Shown: positions 1 through 8,342, counted from the stretch's first letter. The stretch: DNA of 64,000 nucleotides from Sandaracinaceae bacterium (GCA_040218145.1 JAVJQK010000035.1:205227-269226), one strand, 5' to 3'. Numbers and translations are program-made. Notes: generated by a model not told the origin, from the letters alone.

Positions 1-1
1 G

Positions 2-112
2 CGCCGCCTCGACGCGCTGCCGCTCCCGCTCGTCCGGCTGCCGGAGCTCTCGACCCACATGGACCACCGCGCGCTCACCGCGCTCGGGCGCATCGCCGGA
101 GGCGCCCAGTGA
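2..112 (+). CDS. C-terminal end of an ArsA/GET3-like ATPase (partial)
   Basis: Only the last 36 codons lie in the window. The reading frame is open from the left edge and stops at TGA 110-112. The visible tail (LPLVRLPEL, then ALTALGRIAGG) resembles the C-terminus of ArsA/GET3-family ATPases. The next gene is a complete ArsA-like ATPase whose GTG start overlaps this stop in a GTGA junction. The pair would fit the two-gene ArsA modules seen in myxobacteria. The assignment depends mostly on context because no catalytic motif is visible. Confidence 0.5.
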   Translation, partial: RRLDALPLPLVRLPELSTHMDHRALTALGRIAGGAQ

Positions 113-1218
113 GCCTGGCCGAGCTGCTCGACGACCGCCGCCTGCTCGTCTGCGTGGGACCGGGCGGCGTCGGCAAGACGACCCTCGGCGCCGCCCTCGC
201 CATCGCGGCCGCGCGGCGGGGCAAGCGCGTCGCCGTCATCACGATCGATCCGGCCCGGCGGCTCGCCGACGCGCTGGGGCTCGACGGGCTCGATGACGCC
301 CTGCGCCCCGTGCACGGCGTGGGGCCCGGGCACCTGGACGCGGCGATGCTCGACACGAAGGCGAGCTACGACGCGCTCATCGCCCGTGTCGCCGCCGATC
401 CCGAGGCGCGCGCGCGCATCCTCGACAACCGCGTCTACCAGTCCTTCTCGCGCACCCTCGCCCGCAGCCACGCGTACGTCGCCATGGAGCGGCTGCACGA
501 CGTGCTCGGCGCCGGCTACGACCTGGTCGTGCTCGACACGCCGCCCACGCGCAGCGCGCTCGACATCCTCGACGCGCCCGCGCGCCTCGTCCGCTTCCTG
601 GACGAGCGTGTCCTCGGGGCCTTCCTGGGACAGCGCGGCGGGGGCGGCGCCGCGGCGTGGCTGAAGTCGAAGGGCGCGGAGGTGGCGCTCCGGCTCTTCG
701 GCGCGCTCGTGGGCGACGCGCTCATGCAGGAGCTCGCCGGCTTCTTCGAGGTCTTCTTCCATCTCCGCGCCGGCTTCGCGGAGCGGGCGGACGCGGTGCA
801 AGCAGCGCTGCGGGCTGACGGAACGAGCTTCGTGCTCGTCAGCGCCCCGCGGGCCACCCACCTCGCGGACGCGGCCTACCTCCGCGACGGCCTGCTCGAG
901 CGCGGCGCCCCCATCGAGGCGGTCCTCTTCAACCGCGCGTTCCACGCCGACGAGACGGGCCAGCCGGTCACCGCGCCTCGGACGCCCTACGTCGTCCAGG
1001 AGGTCGTGCAGGACGCCGACGGGGCGAGCGCGCTGCGCGCCGCCCAGGCCCTCCGCGGGCAGCTCGCGCTCGAGAACCAGGCCCTCGACCGCGCGATGCG
1101 CGCGCTCCTCGCCGGCGTGCCCCGCGCCCACGTCCGCCTGCGCTTCCCGCGCATGGACGAGGAGCCCGCGACGGTGGAGGCCCTCGAGGCGCTGCTCTGC
1201 TCCGCGGCCCCGCTCTGA
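109..1218 (+). CDS. ArsA/GET3-family P-loop ATPase
   Basis: The 369-residue protein has a deviant Walker A motif, GPGGVGKTT, at residues 17-25. Further on it has TIDPARRLADALG (about 45-57) and the family-type switch segment LDTPPTRSALDIL (about 142-154). These are typical of ArsA/GET3 anion- or tail-anchor-handling ATPases, which are soluble dimeric ATPases. The length fits a single-domain family member. Translation starts at GTG 109, overlapping the stop of the upstream partial gene, so the two are probably co-translated and may form a heterodimer. No arsenite efflux gene (arsB) is nearby, so arsenic resistance is not supported. A role in membrane-protein targeting or another client-handling job is equally possible. 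Confidence 0.85.
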   Translation: MSLAELLDDRRLLVCVGPGGVGKTTLGAALAIAAARRGKRVAVITIDPARRLADALGLDGLDDALRPVHGVGPGHLDAAMLDTKASYDALIARVAADPEARARILDNRVYQSFSRTLARSHAYVAMERLHDVLGAGYDLVVLDTPPTRSALDILDAPARLVRFLDERVLGAFLGQRGGGGAAAWLKSKGAEVALRLFGALVGDALMQELAGFFEVFFHLRAGFAERADAVQAALRADGTSFVLVSAPRATHLADAAYLRDGLLERGAPIEAVLFNRAFHADETGQPVTAPRTPYVVQEVVQDADGASALRAAQALRGQLALENQALDRAMRALLAGVPRAHVRLRFPRMDEEPATVEALEALLCSAAPL

Positions 1219-1247
1219 CAGAGGGCGCGAGCGCGGACCGTTCACGG

Positions 1248-2483
1248 TCAGACGCGGATCAGCAGGTCCGCCACGTTGGTCCCCGTCGGCCCGGTTTGGA
1301 GCGCCGCGGACGCGGCCTCGAGGAGCGGCGACGCGTCGTGCCTCTCGAGCGCGCTCACGAGATCCCGACCGGCCAGCGCACGCGCCGCCGCCGCGTCGGC
1401 GAGCCCGCCCGCGTTCTGGCTCGCGCCGTCCACCCCGTCGGTGGCGAGCGCGAGCAGCACCCCGTCGTCGAGCCCGGCCGCGATGGCGGCGAGCGCCAGC
1501 TCCTGGTTCCGCCCACCCCGGCCGATCGGGCCGTCGCCGAGCGTCACGGTGGTCTCCCCGCCCCAGACCCACGCCGACGTGGGCTCGCGGGCGAGGCGCA
1601 CGCCGAGCGCCCGCGCCTCGCCGTCGAAGCGCCCCGGTCGATCGGTCAGGGACAGGCCCCGCGCCTCCGCCGCGGCGCGGACCGCGGCGCGCGCCGTCTC
1701 GGAGTCGGCCGCGACTTCGGACTCGATCGTGGTCCCGATGGTGAACAGCGCGAGCGGCTCCGTCGGAGGCAGCGCGAGCGACAGTCCGTGGCGCGCCAAG
1801 ATCTCGGCCGCGTCCTCGTCGTCCCCGCGCGAGGGCAGCGTGGGCCCGCTCGCGACCACGTCGAGCGGCGCGCCCGGCACGTCCGAGAGGATCACGTTCA
1901 CGACCCGCGCGGGCGCGATCGCCGCCGCGAGCCGGCCGCCCTTCACGGCCGAGAGCGCCCGCCGCACCGTGTTCAAGGCGCCGATGTCCGCGCCGCCCGC
2001 CAGGAGCGCGCGCGTGATCCGCTGCACCGTCTCGAGCGCGATCGAGTCCCGTGGGCGCTCGAGCATCGACGAGCCGCCCCCCGAGATCAGGCAGAGCGCG
2101 ACGTCGCCCGGCCCGAGGCTCCGGGCCAGCGCGAGCACGCGATCGCCGGTCTCGATCGCGTCGGGGGCGGGCGTCGGGTGCCCGCCCACCCGGACCTCGA
2201 GCGGCGGCAGCGCGGCCGGCCCGGGCGCCACCACGATACCGCCCCGCGGCGCGCACGCGGCCAGCGCGGCCCGCGCCATGCCGACGGAGGCCTTGCCGAA
2301 CGCGAAGACCGTGGCCCCCGAGAGCGGCACCCCTCGCGCCTCCAGCCGCGCGAGGGCGGCGCGCGTCGCCCGCTCCGGCTCGACGGCGGCCAGCGCGGCC
2401 TCGGCCAGCTCCACCGCCAGCGCGCGCCGCGCCCGCTCTGCGTCGGTCAGCCCCGGCGCCTGCAGGATGGACCGATCGATCAC
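1248..2483 (-). CDS. Glycerate 2-kinase (MOFRL family)
   Basis: This 411-residue cytoplasmic enzyme should phosphorylate glycerate to 2-phosphoglycerate with ATP, feeding glycolysis or gluconeogenesis. The N-terminal domain has FAFGKASVGMARAAL and ISGGGSSML, matching the family substrate and nucleotide loops. The C-terminal MOFRL domain has GGRNQELALAAI followed by ALATDGVDGASQNAGG, both hallmark segments. The frame stays open far upstream, but homology begins at GTG 2483 (Val-Ile-Asp-Arg), which I take as the start and which gives a normal length of about 410. It is convergent with the ArsA gene, 29 bp from its stop. Related enzymes acting on hydroxypyruvate-type substrates cannot be excluded. 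Confidence 0.85.
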   Translation of the reverse strand: MIDRSILQAPGLTDAERARRALAVELAEAALAAVEPERATRAALARLEARGVPLSGATVFAFGKASVGMARAALAACAPRGGIVVAPGPAALPPLEVRVGGHPTPAPDAIETGDRVLALARSLGPGDVALCLISGGGSSMLERPRDSIALETVQRITRALLAGGADIGALNTVRRALSAVKGGRLAAAIAPARVVNVILSDVPGAPLDVVASGPTLPSRGDDEDAAEILARHGLSLALPPTEPLALFTIGTTIESEVAADSETARAAVRAAAEARGLSLTDRPGRFDGEARALGVRLAREPTSAWVWGGETTVTLGDGPIGRGGRNQELALAAIAAGLDDGVLLALATDGVDGASQNAGGLADAAAARALAGRDLVSALERHDASPLLEAASAALQTGPTGTNVADLLIRV

Positions 2484-2561
2484 CGCGCGAGCATAGAGCA
2501 CCGCGAAACCGCGGAGCACGCATGACGTGCTCGGGCCTGGTGCCGGCGGAGCGCGCTTGCC

Positions 2562-3527
2562 ATGCTCCGCGCCATGCGCCTCCTGACCTTGATCGGGGTC
2601 TTCGTCATCGCCAGCGCGGCCGCCCCCGCGGCGGCGCAGAGCGCGCTGGTGATCGTTCCCGACGCGCGGGTGGAAGCGGTGACGCTGGAGCGCGCGCGCG
2701 CGGCCGGCATCGAGGTCCTCGCGGAGCGCGGGATCCGGCTCGTGCCCACGCCGGACGGAGAGCCGTGCGAAGAGGCCGACTGCGCCGCCGCGCTGGCCGG
2801 CTCGGCGGGGGCCGACTTCGCCGCGCTCCTCCGGGTCGAGCCCACCGAGGAGGGCCGCCAGGTGCGCGCGGTGGTGATCGGCGCCGGCGGTGGCTCGGTC
2901 GAAGAGACGGCGGCGGTGGAAGACGGCGCCGTCCGCAGCGCCGCCCGGGTCGCGCTCGAGGCGGCGCTGGACCGCCGCGGGGGCGACGGCCGCGGGTTCC
3001 TCCTCGTCACGAGCGCGCCGCCCGGCGCCCGCGTGGAGATCGACGGCCGCGACGCCGGCTTCGCGCCGCTCCGACGCATGGTGGGGGCCGGCGCCCACCG
3101 CGTGCGCATCACCGCCGAGGGTGGCGAGCCGTCCGAGCACGAGGTCGAGGTCACCGCGGGCGAGGAGATCTCGGTCACCGCGGACGCGGCGTCGGAGATC
3201 GACGCGCCGCCGCCCGATCCCGCGGGCCCGACGCGGACGGAGCCGAGCCTCTGGAACTGGCTCATCGGCGGCGCGCTCGCGCTCGGCGGCATCATCACCC
3301 TCCTGTCGCCGCTCCAGACGATCAGCCAGCAGGGTCAGTGCGTCGACGAGATCGAGGACGTCGGGTGCGTCGAGCGCGTCCAGTTCGGCGCGCAGAGCGG
3401 GGTCCTCATGGGCATCGGCGTCAGCGCGATCATCGCCGCCATCGTGGTCGACGCGGTCGCCCCGCTCCGGGTGGAGGTCACCGCCGGGCCCGACGCCGCG
3501 GGCGTGCGGGTGGAGGGCCGGTTCTGA
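2562..3527 (+). CDS. PEGA-domain membrane protein (copy 1)
   Basis: The 321-residue protein has an N-terminal signal peptide ending near AAPAAAQ (residue 26). A domain with a Cys pair (C69, C74) follows. A PEGA domain spans about 146-208 (TSAPPGARVEIDG...GAHRVRI), and two hydrophobic segments lie at about 231-250 and 280-302, separated by a loop with C260 and C269. PEGA domains are beta-sandwiches common in surface proteins, so an envelope location is likely. It is a clear paralog of the gene at 6380: the C-terminal 90 residues align along their length. ATG 2562 or ATG 2574 could start it. The following lipoprotein overlaps its stop (TGATG), so the two are coupled. The exact function is unknown. 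Confidence 0.75.
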   Translation: MLRAMRLLTLIGVFVIASAAAPAAAQSALVIVPDARVEAVTLERARAAGIEVLAERGIRLVPTPDGEPCEEADCAAALAGSAGADFAALLRVEPTEEGRQVRAVVIGAGGGSVEETAAVEDGAVRSAARVALEAALDRRGGDGRGFLLVTSAPPGARVEIDGRDAGFAPLRRMVGAGAHRVRITAEGGEPSEHEVEVTAGEEISVTADAASEIDAPPPDPAGPTRTEPSLWNWLIGGALALGGIITLLSPLQTISQQGQCVDEIEDVGCVERVQFGAQSGVLMGIGVSAIIAAIVVDAVAPLRVEVTAGPDAAGVRVEGRF

Positions 3528-3703
3528 TGCGTACGCTGTGGATCCTCGTCGGTGTGCTCGCCCTCGCGGGCTGCTCCGAGACGGTGCGCTGCCCGGACGG
3601 TCAGATCTTCGACGAAGACGGCGCCTGCGTGGACATCCCCGACGGCGGGACGCGCTCCGACGCCTCCTCGTCGGACGCGGGCTCGGCTGGCGACGGCGGC
3701 TGA
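3527..3703 (+). CDS. Small lipoprotein paired with PEGA protein (58 aa)
   Basis: This is a 58-residue lipoprotein with signal peptide and lipobox LALAGC (acylated Cys at 16). A short Cys-containing segment, CPDGQIFDEDGACVD, and an Asp/Ser/Ala/Gly-rich tail follow. The segment matches CAAGEIRSPDGVCV in the larger lipoprotein that follows the second PEGA protein (7422-8333), so this is a truncated or minimal paralog. ATG 3527 overlaps the TGA of the PEGA gene. Its last 103 bases overlap, antisense, the end of the minus-strand membrane-protein gene at 3601-4557. Small size and the overlap lower certainty, but the paralogous arrangement supports it. Confidence 0.7.
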   Translation: MRTLWILVGVLALAGCSETVRCPDGQIFDEDGACVDIPDGGTRSDASSSDAGSAGDGG

Positions 3704-4557
3704 TCCTCGCGGCGGGCGATCGCGGCCCGCGCCGCGGCGCGCTCGGCCTCCGAGAGCGCGAACGGCCAGAAGTCCGACGCGAGCACCGTCACGCGGTCGG
3801 AGCGAGGGCTCGGGCGCAGGGCCAGCACCGCTCGCCCCCCGTCCACGAGGAGCGGTCCGCCGCGCGCGATCGGGAACCGCGCCGTCCGCACCGGCCCGTC
3901 GGGCGGGCGCGCGCTCTCTCGGTACGCGGCGGGGCCGTCGTCGAGCACGGGCGGCGCGCGGTAGCGCACGTCGACGTAGGCCGGCTCGCCGTGCACCTGC
4001 TGTGTCTGGAGCCCGATCACGGGGAGCGAGACCTCCTCGCCGCGGCGGGCCGCCGCGCGCGCGGTCCGCGCGTGACGCAAGGTGTTGTGCGCGGCGAAGA
4101 GCGCCGCCCCGCCGAGCGAGAGGAACACCGCAGCGAAGAACCCGATCCAGGCCCAGCGCCAGGGGGCCGCGCGCATCGACCAGCTGAGCGCCACCCGACC
4201 GTCCTCGTCCTCGCGCAGGCTGAGCGCGTCCTCGCCGATCGCGTCGGCGAAGAGGGTGTAGTAGTCGTCCCGAACCGAGCGCTGGGTGCCGTCGGCGGAG
4301 ACGTACCCGGCCGAGATCCGCACGTGTCGCGCGAGGCCCTGGATCACCCGGACCTCCGGGTGCGCGTACGTGACCGCGACGCGCTCGCCACGGTCCCACG
4401 CCCGCTGGTCCCGCCACAGCTCGAGGCCCGCGCGCCCTTGCCAGAGCAGGGCCACCGCGATGACCGCCACCGCGGGGGCGAGCGCGCCGAGCGCCCGCAG
4501 CCTCGCCTGGCGCAGGAAGCCGGGATCGAGCGCGAGGGGTCGGGGCGGCAGGATCAT
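3601..4557 (-). CDS. Two-helix membrane protein of unknown function
   Basis: The 318-residue protein has a hydrophobic segment at about 22-42 (ALGALAPAVAVIAVALLW) and another at about 131-156 (WIGFFAAVFLSLGGAALF). A soluble domain of about 90 residues (YAHPEVRVIQGLARHVRISAGY onward) lies between them. The second half is also soluble and contains VIGLQTQQVHGEPAYVDVRY. The architecture resembles DUF3592-type membrane proteins, but I do not recognise it with confidence. The last 34 codons, Ser/Pro/Glu-rich, lie antisense to the 58-residue lipoprotein gene, a convergent overlap of 103 bases. It stands alone on this strand. Confidence 0.65.
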   Translation of the reverse strand: MILPPRPLALDPGFLRQARLRALGALAPAVAVIAVALLWQGRAGLELWRDQRAWDRGERVAVTYAHPEVRVIQGLARHVRISAGYVSADGTQRSVRDDYYTLFADAIGEDALSLREDEDGRVALSWSMRAAPWRWAWIGFFAAVFLSLGGAALFAAHNTLRHARTARAAARRGEEVSLPVIGLQTQQVHGEPAYVDVRYRAPPVLDDGPAAYRESARPPDGPVRTARFPIARGGPLLVDGGRAVLALRPSPRSDRVTVLASDFWPFALSEAERAAARAAIARREDQPPSPAEPASDEEASERVPPSGMSTQAPSSSKI

Positions 4558-4644
4558 CGGCGACTCGGGCTACGGGTGGGCGAACCGGTTCTTCCCTTGC
4601 GGGCGGTGAGCCGGGTCTTCTACGGTTCGGGGCGGGAGCGAAAC

Positions 4645-5547
4645 GTGAGCGACCCGAGCAAGCCCGACGGTCCCTCTGGTTGGGGGGACGGACCACCCCC
4701 CCAGGGAGATTCCCCCGGAGGCGACGACTTCGCGGCCACCGCGCTCGGGCGGCCCACGTTCGACTTCGAGATCGCGGGTGAAGGCGCGCCCGCACCCGCG
4801 CCGGCCCCTGGCCCGCCCGCCGCGCAGGAGGCCCCACCTTGGGCCGCCGCCGCGCCCGCGGGTCCGCCCGCCGTCAACGCTCCCCCGCCCGCCGACGCGC
4901 CTCCCTGGGCTTCCGGCCCCAACCCGGCGCCCGCCGCCGGTCCGCCGCCCGCCGTCGGTCCGCCGCCTGCCGGCCCGCCGCCCGCCCAGGCGCCGCCGTG
5001 GGCGGGCGCCCCCGCCGGTCCGCCGAGCGCCTTCGGGGGCGCTCCGCCGCCCGCGAGCGCCGCGGGGAGCGCGCCGATGCCTGCGCCCGCGCCACCGGCG
5101 GTCGGAGCGCCTCCGGCGGCCAGCCCCGCGCCCTACACCCCGCCTCCCGCGGGAGACGCCCCGCCCTGGGCCAGCGGGGGCGGCGGCGGAATGCAAGCGA
5201 CCGACCCCAACCGGCCCGCGCTCGGCGGGAGCGGCGGCACCGACTTCGCCTCGACCGCGCTCGACCGGCCGGCGTTCGACTTCGACGCCAAGGCGCCCCC
5301 CACCGATCAGGGAGGCTGGGGCGGCGCGCCTCCCGCCGCTGGCGCCGCGCCGTCCGCGGTCGGGGGCCCTCCGCCCGCTGCGCGCCCCGCCAAGCCGGTC
5401 CCGCCCTCGGACACCGGCCTCAAGATCGCGCTCGTCGCCGTCGTGGGGCTCATCGTGCTCCTCTGCGCCGCGCTCGCGATCGGCGTGGTGATGTCGCTCG
5501 GTGACGACACGACCGACGACGAGACCGAGCAGGTCGACGAGGACTGA
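4645..5547 (+). CDS. Proline-rich tail-anchored protein with paired DFAxTALxRPxFDF motif
   Basis: The start is GTG 4645 (Shine-Dalgarno-like GGGAG upstream), giving 300 residues. Nearly all of it is low-complexity Pro/Ala/Gly sequence with several PPWA blocks. One transmembrane segment near the C-terminus (LKIALVAVVGLIVLLCAAL, about 255-278) precedes an acidic tail (DDTTDDETEQVDED). The only ordered-looking elements are two copies of one motif, DFAATALGRPTFDFE at 28-42 and DFASTALDRPAFDFD at 200-214. A conserved linear motif on a disordered, membrane-tethered stalk suggests a docking protein. Partner and function are unknown. Confidence 0.7.
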   Translation: MSDPSKPDGPSGWGDGPPPQGDSPGGDDFAATALGRPTFDFEIAGEGAPAPAPAPGPPAAQEAPPWAAAAPAGPPAVNAPPPADAPPWASGPNPAPAAGPPPAVGPPPAGPPPAQAPPWAGAPAGPPSAFGGAPPPASAAGSAPMPAPAPPAVGAPPAASPAPYTPPPAGDAPPWASGGGGGMQATDPNRPALGGSGGTDFASTALDRPAFDFDAKAPPTDQGGWGGAPPAAGAAPSAVGGPPPAARPAKPVPPSDTGLKIALVAVVGLIVLLCAALAIGVVMSLGDDTTDDETEQVDED

Positions 5548-5574
5548 GACCTTCGTCGCGTCGTGGACGCGAGG

Positions 5575-6249
5575 TCAGACGCCGTGGGCGTCGTCCGAGA
5601 GGAGATCGATCCGGCCGCCGATCCGCAGGCCGACGTCCAGCACGAGGTCACGCGCGACCGCGGTGTCGAGGCCGAAGTGCTGCCGCACCCCGATCCCGCC
5701 GCCCACGATGAAGTTGCCGAGGTGCCACGCGAGATCGAGCGCGAAGCGCCAGCCCAGCGCGCCGTGGTCGAGCTGCGCCGCGGCCGCCCGACGCGCCTCG
5801 GCGTCCGGGCCGTTCGGGCGCCCGCCGACCCCCTCCCCCGCGTCCGCGTAGAGACCGCTCAGCCCCAGCACTCCGCTGAGATGCACGCGCGTGTCGCCGC
5901 CGCTCATGCAGGGGAACCGCACGCGGCCCGCGAGCCCCGCGTCGAGCATCGTCGAACGGAAGGCGTACCCGTCCGCCAGCCCGAGGGCCGGGCCCGCGTG
6001 GTGGGCCCCCGAGAGCGCGACCCCCAGCTGGAAATAGCGGTTGCCACCGGCGTAGAGGCGCGCGTCGGCCCCGAGCAGGAGCCCGGTCTGGTTCTCGTAG
6101 CCGTAGCCGGGCACGAGCTCGGGGGCGGCGGTCGAGCGATCGGCGACGCCGATCGGGATCGACAGCTCCAGCTCGAGGCGGTCGTCCGCGAGGGCGGGGC
6201 TCGCGAGCAGGCTGGCGGCGAGCGCGGCGGTGATGGTGAGTGTCTTCAT
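5575..6249 (-). CDS. Outer-membrane beta-barrel-like protein
   Basis: The 224-residue protein has a clean signal peptide (MKTLTITAALAASLLASPALA, cleavage near 21). The rest alternates polar and hydrophobic residues with frequent Gly and aromatic residues, for example RYFQLGVALSG, HLSGVLGLSGLY and NFIVGGGIGVRQHF. This is typical of small outer-membrane beta-barrels. It is divergent from the second PEGA gene, with about 130 bp between them that probably hold both promoters and a 16-bp palindrome. No specific porin family is recognisable, and a periplasmic beta-rich protein is an alternative. Confidence 0.65.
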   Translation of the reverse strand: MKTLTITAALAASLLASPALADDRLELELSIPIGVADRSTAAPELVPGYGYENQTGLLLGADARLYAGGNRYFQLGVALSGAHHAGPALGLADGYAFRSTMLDAGLAGRVRFPCMSGGDTRVHLSGVLGLSGLYADAGEGVGGRPNGPDAEARRAAAAQLDHGALGWRFALDLAWHLGNFIVGGGIGVRQHFGLDTAVARDLVLDVGLRIGGRIDLLSDDAHGV

Positions 6250-6331
6250 GTTCTCGGGTCCTCCGGGGCTCGAACGTGTGGGAGCGCCGCGCGTGGATCG
6301 AATTACAAAGCCTCACATCCGCAACCTTCAC

Positions 6332-6347
6332 CCCGCGGCGCCGCGGG
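6332..6347. promoter_or_regulatory. 16-bp perfect palindrome in a divergent intergenic region
   Basis: CCCGCGGCGCCGCGGG reads the same on both strands. It lies 32 bp before the ATG of the PEGA gene at 6380 and about 80 bp from the divergent beta-barrel start. It could be an operator, but GC-only palindromes arise easily in this genome. Confidence 0.3.
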
Positions 6348-6379
6348 TGTTACAAGTCGCGTGCCTCTCGGGAGACACG

Positions 6380-7381
6380 ATGACGGCGAAGGTATCGACC
6401 TCGATCGCAGCCACCCTCTTGGCCCTCGCCGCGACGCACGCCAGCGTCGCCTCCGCGCAGCGATGCGCCCTGCTTCCGCCGGGGGAGCCGCCCGAAGGCG
6501 GGCCCGCGCCGGAGGCGATGCAGTCGGCCGCGGTGACGAGCGTGGTCGCCGGGCTCGAGGCGGAGGGCGTCAGCGTGCTCCCGGCCGACGAGACCGCCGC
6601 CCAGCTCGAGGGTCAGCCCCTCGCCGCCTGCAACGCGCTGGACTGCGGGGGCCAGGTGGTCGGCACGCTCGGCGTCGACTTCGCGGTGCTGGTGACCGTC
6701 TGGGCGCCGCGGGGGACGCCGACGAGCGTCGTCGTGACGCTCATCGGCGCGGACGACGCGACCGCCGGCGACGCGCCGGTGGTGGCGGGAGACCTGGCGG
6801 GCGCGGCCCGCGAGGCGCTCCAGGCGGCGTGGCAGCGCTGGCGTTCGGCGCGCATGGGCCGCCTCGAGGTCCGCAGCGAGCCATCGGGCGCGGCCGTCTC
6901 GGTGGACGCGCGCCCCGTGGGTGAGACGCCGCTCTCGCACGAGACCCCGGCGGGCCAGCACGTGGTCCGCCTGGAGCTCGAGGGGCACGCCCCGGAGGAG
7001 CGAACCCTCGAGGTGGTGACGGGCCAGGTCCACGAGGTCGACGTCACGCTGGCCCCGGCCGAGGTGTCGACCCCGGCCGGAGGCACGTACACCGAGCCTC
7101 ATTGGGCCAACTGGCTCGTCGGTGGCGGGCTGATCGCGGGCGGGATCGTGGCGTTGATCTCGCCCCTCCACACCGCCGCGCGCGAGGGGGAGTGCACGGA
7201 GTCGCCTCGCCCGGGCTTCTGCCGCACGGAGATCCGATTCGGCGCCGCGAGCGGCGTGCTCACCGGGGTGGGCGTGGCGGCCCTCATCGGCGGCGTCGTC
7301 TTCTTCATCGCGCAGCCCATCCAGATGACGACGGTCGTCACGCCCGATTCGGCGGAGCTGCGCGTTCGCGGTACATTCTGA
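6380..7381 (+). CDS. PEGA-domain membrane protein (copy 2)
   Basis: The 333-residue protein starts at ATG 6380 behind CGGGAGACACG, with a signal peptide ending near ASVASAQ (27). A domain with C84 and C89 comes next. A PEGA domain lies at about 160-224 (RLEVRSEPSGAAVSVDARP...GQHVVRLELEGH). Two hydrophobic segments at about 243-262 and 291-312 flank a loop with C272 and C281. The layout, the Cys pairs and the sequence around the two helices match the protein at 2562-3527, so the two are paralogs. A lipoprotein gene follows 40 bp downstream, as it does for copy 1. An envelope location is expected; the molecular role is unknown. Confidence 0.75.
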   Translation: MTAKVSTSIAATLLALAATHASVASAQRCALLPPGEPPEGGPAPEAMQSAAVTSVVAGLEAEGVSVLPADETAAQLEGQPLAACNALDCGGQVVGTLGVDFAVLVTVWAPRGTPTSVVVTLIGADDATAGDAPVVAGDLAGAAREALQAAWQRWRSARMGRLEVRSEPSGAAVSVDARPVGETPLSHETPAGQHVVRLELEGHAPEERTLEVVTGQVHEVDVTLAPAEVSTPAGGTYTEPHWANWLVGGGLIAGGIVALISPLHTAAREGECTESPRPGFCRTEIRFGAASGVLTGVGVAALIGGVVFFIAQPIQMTTVVTPDSAELRVRGTF

Positions 7382-7421
7382 GCGCACTGCCTTTGGGCAT
7401 CTTCGCTTCCGGGAGAGAACC

Positions 7422-8333
7422 ATGCGTCACGCTCACTTCGCTTGCCTCGCCTTGCTGCTCGTCGCGGGCTGCGCAGAGGAATCCGCGACCTGCGCCGCCG
7501 GCGAGATCCGCAGCCCCGACGGAGTCTGCGTCCCCGACACCGATCTCGACGCCGCCACGCTGGACGCGGGCGAAGACGCGGGCGCAGACGCGGGCGACGC
7601 CGACACCGATCCCTGCGAGGGCCGCTGCCTCGCCGACGAGCTCTGCGACTCCGACGGGCGCTGCGTGGACTGCCTCGCGGACGCCGACTGCGACGCGCCG
7701 ACCAACCCCGTGTGCAACGACGTCGGCGAGTGCGTCGCCGGCTGCACCAGCAACGCGACGTGCGCGCGCTTCGAGGCGACCCCCGCCTGCGACGAAGGCG
7801 GCGGGACGTGCGTGGAGTGTGACGCCGACGACGCGAGCCAGTGCGGCGCGAGCGAGAGCTGCGACCTCATCGACTTCACGTGCGTCCCGCAGGAGACCCG
7901 CCGCACCTGCGAGACCTGCACCAACGACGACCAGTGCCCCGGCGGCCACCTCTGCGTGACCATGACCTACGAGGGCTTGCCTCGCGGGGTCGGCGGCTAC
8001 TGCCTGCAGACCACCGCCGACGCCGGCGTCTGCCCCCGCCCGTTCCAGAACGAGCGGGACGCGAGCAGCCTCAACGACCCGACCACCCGCGTCGAGGTGT
8101 GCAGCATCTTCGAGGACCTGCAGACCTGTGAGGCGGTGCGGGCCCTGATCGACGACCGACTCTGCACGGGCGACGGCGCCTGCCAGAACTCCATGGGCGC
8201 GTTCGTCCCGGTCGAGGGAGCGCTCTGCCGCAACCTGGGCGGGGAGATGCGCTGCACCGGCGCCGTGAGCTGCGAGCCGGTGGACGGGACGAGCGCCTCG
8301 GAGTGCATCTCGGGCTACTGCGACACGCCCTGA
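7422..8333 (+). CDS. Cys-rich lipoprotein paired with PEGA protein (303 aa)
   Basis: ATG 7422 follows a good ribosome site (GGGAGAGAACC). The signal peptide ends in the lipobox LLVAGC (Cys 17). The mature part opens with CAAGEIRSPDGVCV, shared with the 58-residue lipoprotein at 3527. An Asp/Ala/Gly linker and then several Cys-rich modules follow (CEGRCLADELC, CVDCLADADC, CNDVGECVAGC, CETCTNDDQC). Many disulfides are expected, so it should sit outside the cytoplasm, probably at the outer-membrane surface. Modules of this kind are frequent in myxobacterial lipoproteins of unknown function. It ends 9 bp from the convergent gene at 8343. Confidence 0.75.
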   Translation: MRHAHFACLALLLVAGCAEESATCAAGEIRSPDGVCVPDTDLDAATLDAGEDAGADAGDADTDPCEGRCLADELCDSDGRCVDCLADADCDAPTNPVCNDVGECVAGCTSNATCARFEATPACDEGGGTCVECDADDASQCGASESCDLIDFTCVPQETRRTCETCTNDDQCPGGHLCVTMTYEGLPRGVGGYCLQTTADAGVCPRPFQNERDASSLNDPTTRVEVCSIFEDLQTCEAVRALIDDRLCTGDGACQNSMGAFVPVEGALCRNLGGEMRCTGAVSCEPVDGTSASECISGYCDTP

Positions 8334-8342
8334 CGGGCGGCG

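Noticed and set aside
109..1218. Arsenite-resistance operon
   Set aside because: No ArsB, ArsC or ArsR gene is nearby; ArsA-like ATPases have other roles.
2890..4640. Upstream extension of the proline-rich protein frame
   Set aside because: The Arg/Ser-rich part lies antisense or out of frame with real genes; coding character begins at GTG 4645.
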